Notes: a model not told the origin generated them from the sequence alone. Shown: positions 1-8,022, counted from the stretch's first letter. The stretch is DNA of 17,689 bases from Oscillospiraceae bacterium (GCA_900768705.1 CAAGEB010000027.1:1-17689); one strand, 5' to 3'. Program-made: numbers and translations.

Positions 1-114
1 AGCAAGATGCGCAAACACGATGTTTGCGCAGTTGCTCCAAAAGTGCGACACGATGTCGCACAACAGAGAGCAACAGGCGACAAAGCCGTAAGGCGTTCTT
101 TGTGCGGTGTTGCC
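1..114. repeat. Interspersed structured repeat, copy A (truncated by window start)
   Basis: This is the right-hand part of a repeat family with two further copies at 10021-10192 and 13839-14041. It ends in TGTGCGGTGTTGCC, which matches the right end of copy B and is the inverse of the GGCAGCACCGCA end of copies B and C. Inside are a perfect 10-bp stem (8-17 with 21-30) and a perfect 8-bp stem (43-50 with 54-61). Both have the loop CGA, and the second is enclosed by an outer 7-bp stem (31-37 with 68-74). The last base directly abuts the TAA stop codon of nrdG. It is probably a MITE-like non-autonomous element; no transposase is visible. Confidence 0.7.
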
Positions 115-618
115 TTAAAGTTCTGTTTCAACGGCTTTACCTCCTTTGAGACTCTTCTGCACATCAATCAGCCGCTGATTGTCACTGCCTCTGAATTGCA
201 GCGAAAGTGACCGGCGATCAAGAATAAATTTTCCGTCCACAAGTATATCCAAAACAGAGAGAAGCTTTCCCACATATTCTTCCCGTTCCGCCTTTTTCCG
301 CAATTCCTCAAAGCTCCAACCGCTGTAACACATCAGATGATAGCCCCGCTCCTTGAATTTGCGCCCAAGCTCATACAGCGGTTCAGGCTGGCAAAAAGGC
401 TCGCCTCCGGAAAAGGTTACTCCCTTCTGCAAAGGGTTCTCAATACATTCGTTGAACAATTCTTCCGTGTCCACAACTTTTCCCCCGGAAAAATCGTGAG
501 TTTCGGGATTATGACATCCAAAGCAGTTGTGCGGGCAGCCCTGCACAAAAATCGTGTACCGCAATCCCGGTCCGTCAACAATAGACTCGCTGACGGTACC
601 TGCAATCCTTATTTCCAT
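115..618 (-). CDS. nrdG: Anaerobic ribonucleoside-triphosphate reductase activating protein (radical SAM)
   Basis: The product, 167 residues, is the activase of class III ribonucleotide reductase. It uses a 4Fe-4S cluster and S-adenosylmethionine to place a glycyl radical on NrdD. The radical-SAM Cys motif C-x3-C-x2-C is at C28, C32 and C35 (GCPHNCFGCHNPETH), and the N-terminus MEIRIAG...SIVDGPG matches the family. A GGEPF motif follows. The chosen ATG at 618 gives the family-typical N-terminus. An in-frame TTG at 630 overlaps the nrdD stop (TTGA) but has a GGAG only 2 bases upstream, too close to serve as its ribosome site. The gene lies 8 bp after nrdD, so the two are co-transcribed. Its stop codon touches repeat copy A, so no conventional terminator is visible after it. 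Family and length are typical and the gene looks intact. Confidence 0.95.
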   Translation of the reverse strand: MEIRIAGTVSESIVDGPGLRYTIFVQGCPHNCFGCHNPETHDFSGGKVVDTEELFNECIENPLQKGVTFSGGEPFCQPEPLYELGRKFKERGYHLMCYSGWSFEELRKKAEREEYVGKLLSVLDILVDGKFILDRRSLSLQFRGSDNQRLIDVQKSLKGGKAVETEL

Positions 619-626
619 ACCACCAA

Positions 627-2894
627 TCAATTCTCCGAAAGTGTAAACTGCTTCGGCCGTTCAATTCTGTCAATAATAACCTCGGAGTCATGGCGGTGGC
701 ACAAAGGACATTCGTCGTCGATTATACCGGTAAATCCGCAGCAAGGATCACGGTCAATAGGATGATTAATTGCGCCGTAGCCGATTCCCTGCTCCTTCAT
801 ATACCGTACAATCTGCTCAAAGGCGTCAAGATTTTTCAGCGGGTCGCCGTCAAGCTCAACATAGCTGATATGACCGCCGTTGGTAAGCGCATGATAAGGA
901 GCCTCAAGACGAATTTTCTTAAATGCGCTGATGTTGTAATAAACGGGAACATGGAAGGAATTGGTATAGTAATCCTTGTCGGTAACGCCGGGGATTATGC
1001 CGTACTTTTTCTTGTCAATGGCAATAAATCTTCCGGAAAGTCCTTCGGCAGGAGTTGCCAGCAGGCTGAAATTAAGACCGGTTTCTTTGCTCTTTGCATC
1101 CACCGTCTCCCGCATATGAGTAATTATATTAAGACCCAGCTCCTGCGATTCCTCACTTTCGCCGTGATGCTTTCCGGTAAGCGCAACCAAAGTCTCCGCC
1201 AGACCTATAAAGCCCACGGACAGTGTGCCATGCTTGAGAATCTCTGCAATACTGTCATTTTCGGAAAGCTTCTCGCTGTCAATCCACACACCCTGCCCCA
1301 TAAGGAACGGGAAATTCTTAACATGCTTGCGGCACTGGATTTTAAAACGCTCCAGCAGCTGGTCAAATACCAGATTCATCATTTTATCAAGACTTGAGCG
1401 GAATTTTTCAATATCTCCCTGCGCCTCAATAGCAAGACGGGGAAGATTGATGGTGGTAAAGCTGAGATTTCCTCTTCCGGTTACGATTTCACGGGACGGG
1501 TCGTACACATTTCCGATAACTCTTGTACGGCAGCCCATATAGGCAATTTCAGTATTGTAGTCGTCAGGCTTGTAGTACTGAAGATTAAAAGGAGCGTCAA
1601 TAAAGCTGAAATTCGGGAACATTCTTTTGGCTGAAACACGGATTGCCAGCTTGAACAGGTCGTAATTCGGATCGGAGGGATTGTAATTTACGCCCTCCTT
1701 CACCTTGAAGATATGTATGGGGAAAATTGGAGTTTCGCCGTTTCCGAGACCGCTCTCGGTTGCAAGCATAACATTTCTGGAAACCATTCTTCCCTCCGGA
1801 GAGGTATCGGTGCCGTAATTGATCGAGGAGAACGGATTCTGTGCGCCTGCTCTGGAATTCATAGTATTCAGGTTATGAATAAGAGCTTCCATTGCCTGAT
1901 AGGTTGCACGGTCGGTTTCTGCCTCCGCCAGCTTTTCCGCCTCATCCTGAAGCTCCTTGAATTTATCGCCGTATTCCGGAGCAAGGATATTCCACTCTGC
2001 GGATTTGTATTCATAGTTATCCATAAGCTTCGGGCAAATACCGTTTTCCTGCTCAATCCGAGCCTCGGTGGCTTTCAGCTTTTCCAGTATCTCGTTATAA
2101 TCCGCATCACCCAAAGTATATAAAAGTGCCTTGGCAAGATTTTGAATATACAATCTGCGGAAGGTCTTTTTAACACCCTCTGCCATTGCATAGTCGAAAT
2201 TCGGCACAGACTGTCCGCCGTGCTGATCATTCTGGTTAGACTGAATGGCAATGCAGGCAAGAGCAGCATAGCTTGCAATATCGTTAGGTTCACGAAGATA
2301 GCCGTGTCCTGTGGAAAAACCGCCGCGGAACAACTTTAAAAGGTCTATCTGACAGCAGGTTGTGGTAAGCGTAAAGAAATCCAGATCGTGGATATGAATA
2401 TCTCCGTTGATATGCGCATTGGAATGAACCGGATCCAGCACATACATTTCGTTGAACTGCTTTGCGCCCTCGCTGCCGTATTTCAGCATTGTTCCCATTG
2501 CGGTGTCGCCGTCAATATTCGCATTTTCACGCTTGATATCGCAGTCGCCTGCGGACATAAAGGTAAGGTCCTCGTATATTTTCATCAGCGTGGAATTCAT
2601 TTCCCTTGCACGGGTACGCTCTGCCCTGTACAGAATATAGGATTTTGCGGTTTTTGCGTGTCCTTCCTCAATAAGCACCCGCTCCACCATATCCTGAACC
2701 TCTTCGACGGAGGGATTTCTGCCGATAATCGTTTCGGAAAGCTTCTGGCAAACCTCGTCTGCAAGAGACATGGCTTCGGAATAATCGTTACCGCCGACAG
2801 ACTGTGCCGCTTTGAAAATAGCGTTTGCAATTTTTTCGGTATTGAAGGGAACCTGCCTTCCGTCACGCTTTTTTATCATTGTTATCATAGACAT
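627..2894 (-). CDS. nrdD: Anaerobic ribonucleoside-triphosphate reductase, class III, with atypical C-terminus
   Basis: The 755-residue product reduces ribonucleoside triphosphates to dNTPs under anaerobic conditions in the cytoplasm. Residues about 5-97 form an ATP-cone allosteric domain (IKKRDGRQVPF...). The barrel domain follows, with HINGDIHIHDLDFF, Cys at C180/C181 in TTTCCQIDLL, the AYMGCRTRV segment (C455, the likely thiyl-radical cysteine) and GRGNLSFTTINLPRL. Near the end GYGAINHPIDRDP leads into a metal-site region with C718, C719, C729 and C732. The protein then stops at DRIERPKQFTLSEN. As I recall the family, a glycyl-radical motif of the type RRITGYL plus about 20 further residues should follow; here the aligned glycine position is Gln749. 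The ATG is preceded by AAGGAG at 8 bases. nrdG follows immediately, as expected for the operon. Confidence 0.93.
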   Translation of the reverse strand: MSMITMIKKRDGRQVPFNTEKIANAIFKAAQSVGGNDYSEAMSLADEVCQKLSETIIGRNPSVEEVQDMVERVLIEEGHAKTAKSYILYRAERTRAREMNSTLMKIYEDLTFMSAGDCDIKRENANIDGDTAMGTMLKYGSEGAKQFNEMYVLDPVHSNAHINGDIHIHDLDFFTLTTTCCQIDLLKLFRGGFSTGHGYLREPNDIASYAALACIAIQSNQNDQHGGQSVPNFDYAMAEGVKKTFRRLYIQNLAKALLYTLGDADYNEILEKLKATEARIEQENGICPKLMDNYEYKSAEWNILAPEYGDKFKELQDEAEKLAEAETDRATYQAMEALIHNLNTMNSRAGAQNPFSSINYGTDTSPEGRMVSRNVMLATESGLGNGETPIFPIHIFKVKEGVNYNPSDPNYDLFKLAIRVSAKRMFPNFSFIDAPFNLQYYKPDDYNTEIAYMGCRTRVIGNVYDPSREIVTGRGNLSFTTINLPRLAIEAQGDIEKFRSSLDKMMNLVFDQLLERFKIQCRKHVKNFPFLMGQGVWIDSEKLSENDSIAEILKHGTLSVGFIGLAETLVALTGKHHGESEESQELGLNIITHMRETVDAKSKETGLNFSLLATPAEGLSGRFIAIDKKKYGIIPGVTDKDYYTNSFHVPVYYNISAFKKIRLEAPYHALTNGGHISYVELDGDPLKNLDAFEQIVRYMKEQGIGYGAINHPIDRDPCCGFTGIIDDECPLCHRHDSEVIIDRIERPKQFTLSEN

Positions 2895-2911
2895 ATTCGC
2901 TGCTCCTTAGG

Positions 2912-2952
2912 GTACAACATATTGTACATATTTTTTACACAATATATATTAT
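2912..2952. promoter_or_regulatory. Two candidate NrdR boxes upstream of nrdD
   Basis: Two 16-bp sites resemble the NrdR consensus ACACwATATnTwGTGT. The site at 2937-2952 (plus strand ACACAATATATATTAT) matches 14 of 16 positions and overlaps the -10 hexamer. The site at 2912-2927 (GTACAACATATTGTAC) matches 12 of 16, with a fully conserved centre on the minus strand. NrdR represses ribonucleotide reductase operons from paired boxes. The 9-bp gap here is shorter than the roughly 15-bp gap I recall for paired boxes, so one site may be fortuitous. Confidence 0.5.
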
Positions 2953-2976
2953 ATAGTAAAAAACGGCTCTTGTCAA
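2948..2976 (-). promoter_or_regulatory. Sigma-A-type promoter of nrdDG
   Basis: On the minus strand TTGACA (2976-2971) is followed after exactly 17 bases by TATAAT (2953-2948), a perfect match to the vegetative consensus. It lies about 50 bases upstream of the nrdD ATG, and the -10 is covered by a candidate NrdR box, which fits repression by steric block. Confidence 0.8.
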
Positions 2977-3035
2977 TAGATAAATTCAAATTCGGAAAAA
3001 ATTTTCCGCTCGGCGCAGTTTTCGGGTAAGCAAAA

Positions 3036-3065
3036 GGCACTGCAATCCAATCGGAAAGCAGTGCC
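3036..3065 (-). terminator. Rho-independent terminator after the small membrane protein gene
   Basis: GGCACTGC (3036-3043) and GCAGTGCC (3058-3065) form a perfect 8-bp stem. Read on the minus strand the hairpin is followed by TTTTGCTT. It lies 5 bases past the stop codon of the 3071-3448 gene and separates that operon from nrdD. Confidence 0.65.
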
Positions 3066-3070
3066 GGCTT

Positions 3071-3448
3071 TTATTTTACGATTATCTGAGCGTCAAGATT
3101 TCCCGCACGGCTGAGTATATCACTGATAAGAATAGCGGCAAGTAGAATGTTGAAAGCGTTTGAAATTGAAATATAGGTTAATCTTGTCTTCTTGCTTTTC
3201 AGACCGTTTGAAACAGCTCCGATCCACGCCGCAGCCGCAGCTACGGCAATTACCAGCGTCAGTATTCCGCCAAACGCAGTTACTTGAATGTGCATTGCTT
3301 TTATTACCACCAGCTCCAGCACGAAATCCGTCAAGGGAAGCACTGCCAGCGGGAAAGTGGCATACGCCCACTGTTTGTGCTTATACTTAAAGAAAACAAA
3401 TGCAAATAATGCGAAAATTCCGGTGATTACTCCACATTCAATTGCCAT
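3071..3448 (-). CDS. Small multi-pass membrane protein of unknown function
   Basis: I do not recognise this 125-residue protein. It is strongly hydrophobic, with about four predicted membrane segments at roughly residues 4-20, 28-50, 57-78 and 94-112. A basic loop (LKSKKTRL) precedes the last segment, and a short loop (KYKHKQW) follows the first. The ATG is supported by AGGGGG about 6 bases upstream. The gene follows the DUF4358 lipoprotein gene with a 68-bp gap and no clear terminator between them, so it may share the SGNH-lipoprotein transcript. It ends at a good hairpin terminator. The length and spacing suggest a real gene, but nothing in the sequence shows a catalytic or transport motif. 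Confidence 0.75.
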   Translation of the reverse strand: MAIECGVITGIFALFAFVFFKYKHKQWAYATFPLAVLPLTDFVLELVVIKAMHIQVTAFGGILTLVIAVAAAAAWIGAVSNGLKSKKTRLTYISISNAFNILLAAILISDILSRAGNLDAQIIVK

Positions 3449-3516
3449 ATTGACCCCCTGTTAACCCGATAATGTCATTTTTAATGTTACAAAAACCATA
3501 CTGACAGGATATACAA

Positions 3517-4005
3517 TTATTCCAATATTTCCTTTGCTGCCGAATTATCCGAACATACCGCATAAATAACCGTTGTGCCGTTTATTTCCGCAAAGCTGTC
3601 GTCAAACCTGTACATAGCGTCGGGAGTGTAGGATTCAAAGGTCTCATACTGCTCGTCTATTCTGGCTTTCAACGCTGCCTTGATTTTTTCTGCGGAAGCC
3701 TGATCCTTTGCCTCAAATATTCCAAACTCGTCCGGTGCCATTCCGGAGCCGCATATATATGCCGAAAATTCCGTAACATCGTCGGTGGTTATCCCGTAAT
3801 AGAATTCGAGTTTATCGGGGATTACTTCCACCATTGAAGGAAACTCCACGGTTTTCAGAAGCTTTTCCGATTTCTCGGCGGGAGACAGACTTTCTGCCGC
3901 AGAAGAAACAGAAGAAACGGAATCAGGCTTTTCCGACGCCGTTGAACACCCCACAGCAGCAACGCAGAACACTGCGGCAATTGACGCTGTAATTATTTTT
4001 TTCAT
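3517..4005 (-). CDS. DUF4358-type lipoprotein
   Basis: The 162-residue product begins MKKIITASIAAVFCVAAVGCS, a signal peptide with a lipobox-like AVGC, so Cys20 is the likely lipidated residue on the outer face of the membrane. A Ser/Glu-rich linker (about 22-48) leads to a compact domain (about 50-160) with LEFYYGITTDDVTEFSAYICG and the helical AKDQASAEKIKAALKARIDEQYETFESY. This pattern matches my memory of the DUF4358 family in gut Clostridia, whose function is not established. The ATG has AAGGAG about 8 bases upstream. The gene starts 12 bp after the SGNH hydrolase stop, so the pair are co-transcribed and probably act together at the cell surface. Confidence 0.82.
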   Translation of the reverse strand: MKKIITASIAAVFCVAAVGCSTASEKPDSVSSVSSAAESLSPAEKSEKLLKTVEFPSMVEVIPDKLEFYYGITTDDVTEFSAYICGSGMAPDEFGIFEAKDQASAEKIKAALKARIDEQYETFESYTPDAMYRFDDSFAEINGTTVIYAVCSDNSAAKEILE

Positions 4006-4017
4006 ATATAATCTCCT

Positions 4018-5007
4018 TTATTCTGATAAAGTCTCCTGCAAGCCTGAAAGCAGAATACTGTAAGTACTGCTCTTAAAGTGCATTCCGTCGGGTTCGGCAT
4101 ATTTTTTCAGAAAATATCCGTTTTTGTCCGCTAGCCTGCCGTAAAGATCAAAATAATAAATTTCCTTCTTTCGGCAGATCTCCTCAAGCTTTTCATTCAC
4201 ATATCTGATATTTTCATTGCGGATATCCCAAGGCTTTGCGGCTGAGCTGTCCACAGTCACCGAAGGTACGGATACAACGCACAGAGTGCTGTCGGGACAG
4301 CATTCCGCAAGTCGGTTCAGCATCATTTCGTATGTATCTGCCACAGCGTCAAAATCCGACCCCGCCGCAAGGGTGTTTGAACCCAGCATAATTATTATTC
4401 GTTTCGGCTGACGATAAGCGGCATAATCCACCGCAGAACCGCTGTAGGTCTTGCTGAATGTGCTGTTCATAGCTTTGTACGGAGTGTAGCCGATTGCAGC
4501 GGCAACATTTTCCTCGGGAATAATGTTATACAGATACAGCCCGGTAAAAATACTGTCTCCGATAAACAAATCGTCCGCAAAGAATTCACTGCTGTACCAC
4601 ACATTGTCGTCATATACAACGGTTATATCCGAGTCTTCGTCCGAGACATATTCCGTGCTGACTGCGGATCTGTCGGGAACATCCGTTGATAAATCCGTTG
4701 ATTCCCCATGGGATTCATTATCCGGCGTTTTGGAAGATACGCTTTCCTCCGAAGAAATATCTGAACCCACTTCATCGGAGGAACTGTCATCCGGGCTGAC
4801 CTCCTCCGAGGATAACTCATCTTCCGAATGGTGAACGCCTTCGTCAACGCTGTCCGAATAATCCCATTCGGACGAATATTCCGCTCTGGCGTTGTCAAAC
4901 ATTATGAAAAAGAAAATTGCGCAAATTGCAAGCACAACAACAATCATTGCTATGTAAACGGCAACCACCGCACCGGGAAGCCGCTTCTTGGGTCTGGATA
5001 CTTTCAA
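4018..5007 (-). CDS. Membrane-anchored SGNH/GDSL-type hydrolase
   Basis: The 329-residue product has a cytoplasmic basic tail (KKRLPG), one membrane segment at about 13-36, then a long acidic Ser/Glu/Asp-rich linker (about 43-130). The rest is an extracellular SGNH domain. Block I is FIGDSIF (about 148-154, nucleophile Ser in GDS), the central block is IIIMLGSNTLA (about 204-214), and block V is PDGMHF (about 304-309) with the Asp and His of the catalytic set. SGNH enzymes of this layout remove or transfer acyl groups on cell-wall polymers; the actual substrate is not shown here. The start is TTG: GGAG lies 6 bases upstream, and the next ATG (residue 21) would cut into the membrane segment. 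It is the first gene of the unit ahead of the DUF4358 lipoprotein. Confidence 0.88.
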   Translation of the reverse strand: MKVSRPKKRLPGAVVAVYIAMIVVVLAICAIFFFIMFDNARAEYSSEWDYSDSVDEGVHHSEDELSSEEVSPDDSSSDEVGSDISSEESVSSKTPDNESHGESTDLSTDVPDRSAVSTEYVSDEDSDITVVYDDNVWYSSEFFADDLFIGDSIFTGLYLYNIIPEENVAAAIGYTPYKAMNSTFSKTYSGSAVDYAAYRQPKRIIIMLGSNTLAAGSDFDAVADTYEMMLNRLAECCPDSTLCVVSVPSVTVDSSAAKPWDIRNENIRYVNEKLEEICRKKEIYYFDLYGRLADKNGYFLKKYAEPDGMHFKSSTYSILLSGLQETLSE

Positions 5008-5054
5008 CGCTGTCTCCTCTTGACTTTATAATCAATCTGAATTTCTACACACCT

Positions 5055-5083
5055 ATTTTAACATATTTTTTTGCAAAATGCAA
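5055..5083 (-). promoter_or_regulatory. Sigma-A-type promoter of the SGNH hydrolase operon
   Basis: On the minus strand TTGCAT (5083-5078) and TAAAAT (5060-5055) are separated by 17 bases. This lies about 48 bases upstream of the TTG start of the SGNH gene, in an AT-rich gap after ftsK. Confidence 0.6.
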
Positions 5084-5088
5084 CAGAA

Positions 5089-5134
5089 TTTTACGGAAGA
5101 AATGTTACAATAATATTCCCGAAAATCCGTAAAA
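5089..5134. repeat. 9-bp inverted repeat between ftsK and the SGNH operon
   Basis: TTTTACGGA (5089-5097) and TCCGTAAAA (5126-5134) are perfect inverted copies separated by 28 bases, just upstream of the SGNH promoter. It may be a regulator site or a weak terminator for ftsK; there is no convincing T-tract on the minus strand. The rest of the 5135-5223 gap shows nothing else I can name. Confidence 0.3.
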
Positions 5135-5223
5135 AACCAACATTTTTCCGGACAAACGCCGATTCAGAGGAATTTCAAAGTCAAAATCCTTTAAGCTAAA
5201 GCAAAAGTCGGTAATTTTTACAG

Positions 5224-8007
5224 TCAGCTTCTGAGCTTCCGTTCGTTCCATTCCTGCCTCGTCATAAGTACCTGACGGGGTTTTGCACCCTCATAGGGTC
5301 CTACAATTCCCATTTTTTCCATAGTATCGATAATTCGTGCAGCTCTTCCGTAGCCAAGCTTAAGATGACGCTGTAAAGCAGATGTGCTTGCCTGACCTGC
5401 ATTCACCACAAATTCAATGGCGTCCTCCAGCTTGTCGTCGGCTTCATCACCATCCAGGCTTTCTTCCACATCATTTTTACCGCCGCTGACATTCTCTGCC
5501 TGACGCTCGATTTCTGCCATAATGCCTTCGTCGTATTCTGCGGCAAATGCCTGCTTGATAAATTCGGCAACCCGTTCAACCTCGTTGTCGGAAACATAAC
5601 AGCCCTGAAGTCGTATCGGCTTGGGCGAACCCACAGGCATATAGAGCATATCTCCGTTTCCGAGAAGCTTTTCCGCTCCGGCGGCGTCGAGAATTACACG
5701 GCTATCTACCTGAGAAGCAACCATTAACGCAATACGGCTGGGGATATTTCCCTTGATAAGTCCTGTTACAACCTGAACCGTAGGCTTCTGGGTGGCTATA
5801 ACAAGGTGCATTCCCGCAGCTCTTGCCTTCTGCGCAAGACGGACTATGCTTTCCTCGACATCCTTCGGAGAAGCCATCATAAGGTCTGCCAGCTCATCAA
5901 TAAAAATAACAATTCTGGGCATTTTTTTAAGCTCCAGATGATTGTTGTCGATAAGCTCGTTGTAGCCGTCGATATTGCGGACATTGTTCTCGGAGAACAG
6001 CGTATAACGGTTTTCCATTTCGGTAACAGCCCACGCCAATGCACCCGCCGCCTTTTTTGGGTCGGTGACAACCGGAATAAGCAGATGAGGAATTCCGTTG
6101 TACATCATAAACTCAACCTGCTTAGGGTCAACCATTATCAGGCGAACATCATCGGGAGTGGATTTCATCAGTATGCTCATTATAATGGAGTTGACACAGA
6201 CGGATTTACCCGAACCCGTGGTTCCCGCAATAAGCAGATGAGGCATTTTGGAAACATTGCAGCGGATGGTATTACCGCTTATATCCTTTCCGAGAACCGT
6301 ATCCAGCTTTTTATCAAAGGTACGCTTGAATTCCGCAGTATCCACCAGCTCACGGAAATAAACCGTATCCTTGACCTTGTTCGGGATTTCAATTCCGACG
6401 GCAGGCTTATCCGGAACAGGAGCTATTCTAACGCCCGACACCGCAAGATTAAGCGCAATATCGTCTGCCAGATTGGAGATTTTGCTGATTTTGACGCCGG
6501 GAGCGGGCTGAAGCTCGTAACGGGTTACGGAAGGACCTCTGCTTGCTCCGAGGTAGGTCGTGGAAACGCCGAAGCTTTTAAGAGTCTGAACCAGCTTATC
6601 GGCATTTCTGCGGATTTCACTTTCAATATCCGATTGCGCCACCGGCTTCTGAACGGCGTTCAGCAAATTCATAGGAGGAAGAGTATAAACCTCTGCCAAT
6701 GATATCTGACGGTTTTCAGCGTCAGACGGGGGAACGGGCGGCTTTGGTATCGGCGGTGCTTCGGTCTGTTCAGGGACAATATCATCCATATCAAAGGGCA
6801 GTTCCGCTTCATCGGTATCGGAAACTATTTCTTCGGATTGGAAATCCTTCTGCAGGGAGGGCGAAATCCGTGAAATGCTGTCGGAATCGGTTATGCTTTC
6901 TGCGGGAAGATTTTCGATTTTCGACACTCTGGCAGGAGTTTTTTCGGCGTTAAGTCTGTCAAGAGCATCTACAATAGGCACCAGATCCGCATCGCCGTCC
7001 TCAAGCCTGTCGGCAGCAGGCTCCTGAGGTCTCATAATCGGGTGACGCTTTTCCATATATTTCTTCAGTGCCTCGTGATAATCCCGACTATCCTGCCGCT
7101 GCTCCTTCATCATTTCGGTGTTGTCTGCCTGAGGGGGAATTGTAACATTGTCTATTAACTTTTCCTGTTCCGGCTCCGGTTCAGAGAGAGGTGTTCCTGC
7201 GCTGTTCACAACCTGCTTCATTTCTTCGAGTTTTCTGCGCTGTTTCTCCCGCTCACGGAATTCACGCATATCGTCCCCGGAAATCTTTTCTTCCTGCTTC
7301 TGCTGTTCCAGTCTGCGGTATTCGTCCTCGGCAAGCGCAGCCTCTTCCCTCCTGCGCTGACTGCTTTCGGATGCTTTTGTTCGGATTTTTCCGAAGAATT
7401 TTCCGATTGCTCCGAAAATCTCGTTCAGCGGCATATCAATAAGCAGCAGAATGCACACAAGCATTGTTATTATAATAATGATGGAAGCTCCGAATTGTCC
7501 GAGAAACAGCAGCGGAACACCTAAAACAATTGCAAAAAATCCACCGCCTCTGAATTCAATTCCGCCCGTCCACAGGTTAGCGACAACTTCCCCGAAATTA
7601 TCGCCGTTAACCTTTCCCGTGCCGAAAATCTCCGCCGCCGCACAAAGAATGAGAACAGCAAAAATGTTCTTCCACAATGTTTTCGACAAAGTGCTGACCG
7701 GCTTTTTTGAAGAAAGCTGAACCGCACCTATTATCATGAGAGGACCTATTATGTAGGAGGCTATTCCAAAAAGCCCGTGAATTTCCTTCCACAAAGCATT
7801 CCAGCCCATTGAGCCGGGAATTACCGCAATAAGCGTTACCAGAACTCCCGCAGCCATAAGTATAACCGACCCGATTTTTCTTCGGCGAATACTTTTCTGC
7901 AATGCCTCTTCACGACGGCGGCGGGCTTCCGACGCAGCGGATTTCCCCGAACGAGGCTTTGTTGATTTTGATTTTCCCGTATTTACGGTTTTCTTTTTTT
8001 CTGCCAT
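5224..8007 (-). CDS. ftsK: FtsK/SpoIIIE family DNA translocase
   Basis: The 927-residue product is a membrane-anchored, ATP-driven double-stranded DNA pump that moves chromosome through the closing septum; in spore formers SpoIIIE packs the forespore chromosome. A basic N-terminal tail is followed by about four membrane segments (roughly 45-200). A long charged linker (about 205-450) contains a coiled-coil-like stretch around 220-275. The motor follows: Walker A GTTGSGKS (about 592-600), DPKQVEF, and Walker B with VIFIDELADLMM (about 697-708). The C-terminal winged-helix gamma domain (about 866-915, NAGQASTSALQRHLKLGYGRAARIIDTME) recognises orienting DNA sequences. The ATG has AGGGGAAAG upstream. 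The stop of uppP is 15 bases upstream, so both are in one operon with tepA, the arrangement known around spoIIIE in Firmicutes. Whether it serves division, sporulation or both cannot be told from sequence. Confidence 0.96.
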   Translation of the reverse strand: MAEKKKTVNTGKSKSTKPRSGKSAASEARRRREEALQKSIRRRKIGSVILMAAGVLVTLIAVIPGSMGWNALWKEIHGLFGIASYIIGPLMIIGAVQLSSKKPVSTLSKTLWKNIFAVLILCAAAEIFGTGKVNGDNFGEVVANLWTGGIEFRGGGFFAIVLGVPLLFLGQFGASIIIIITMLVCILLLIDMPLNEIFGAIGKFFGKIRTKASESSQRRREEAALAEDEYRRLEQQKQEEKISGDDMREFREREKQRRKLEEMKQVVNSAGTPLSEPEPEQEKLIDNVTIPPQADNTEMMKEQRQDSRDYHEALKKYMEKRHPIMRPQEPAADRLEDGDADLVPIVDALDRLNAEKTPARVSKIENLPAESITDSDSISRISPSLQKDFQSEEIVSDTDEAELPFDMDDIVPEQTEAPPIPKPPVPPSDAENRQISLAEVYTLPPMNLLNAVQKPVAQSDIESEIRRNADKLVQTLKSFGVSTTYLGASRGPSVTRYELQPAPGVKISKISNLADDIALNLAVSGVRIAPVPDKPAVGIEIPNKVKDTVYFRELVDTAEFKRTFDKKLDTVLGKDISGNTIRCNVSKMPHLLIAGTTGSGKSVCVNSIIMSILMKSTPDDVRLIMVDPKQVEFMMYNGIPHLLIPVVTDPKKAAGALAWAVTEMENRYTLFSENNVRNIDGYNELIDNNHLELKKMPRIVIFIDELADLMMASPKDVEESIVRLAQKARAAGMHLVIATQKPTVQVVTGLIKGNIPSRIALMVASQVDSRVILDAAGAEKLLGNGDMLYMPVGSPKPIRLQGCYVSDNEVERVAEFIKQAFAAEYDEGIMAEIERQAENVSGGKNDVEESLDGDEADDKLEDAIEFVVNAGQASTSALQRHLKLGYGRAARIIDTMEKMGIVGPYEGAKPRQVLMTRQEWNERKLRS

Positions 8008-8022
8008 TTTTACTTTCCCCTG

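Noticed and set aside
1..114. CRISPR-like array because of repeated GCAAACACGATG and GTGCGACACGATG units
   Set aside because: The units are palindromic hairpins of different length without regular spacers, and no cas genes are present.
619..630. TTG at 630 as the nrdG start, overlapping the nrdD stop
   Set aside because: The GGAG is only 2 bases before it, and family N-termini begin at the MEIRIAG ATG at 618.
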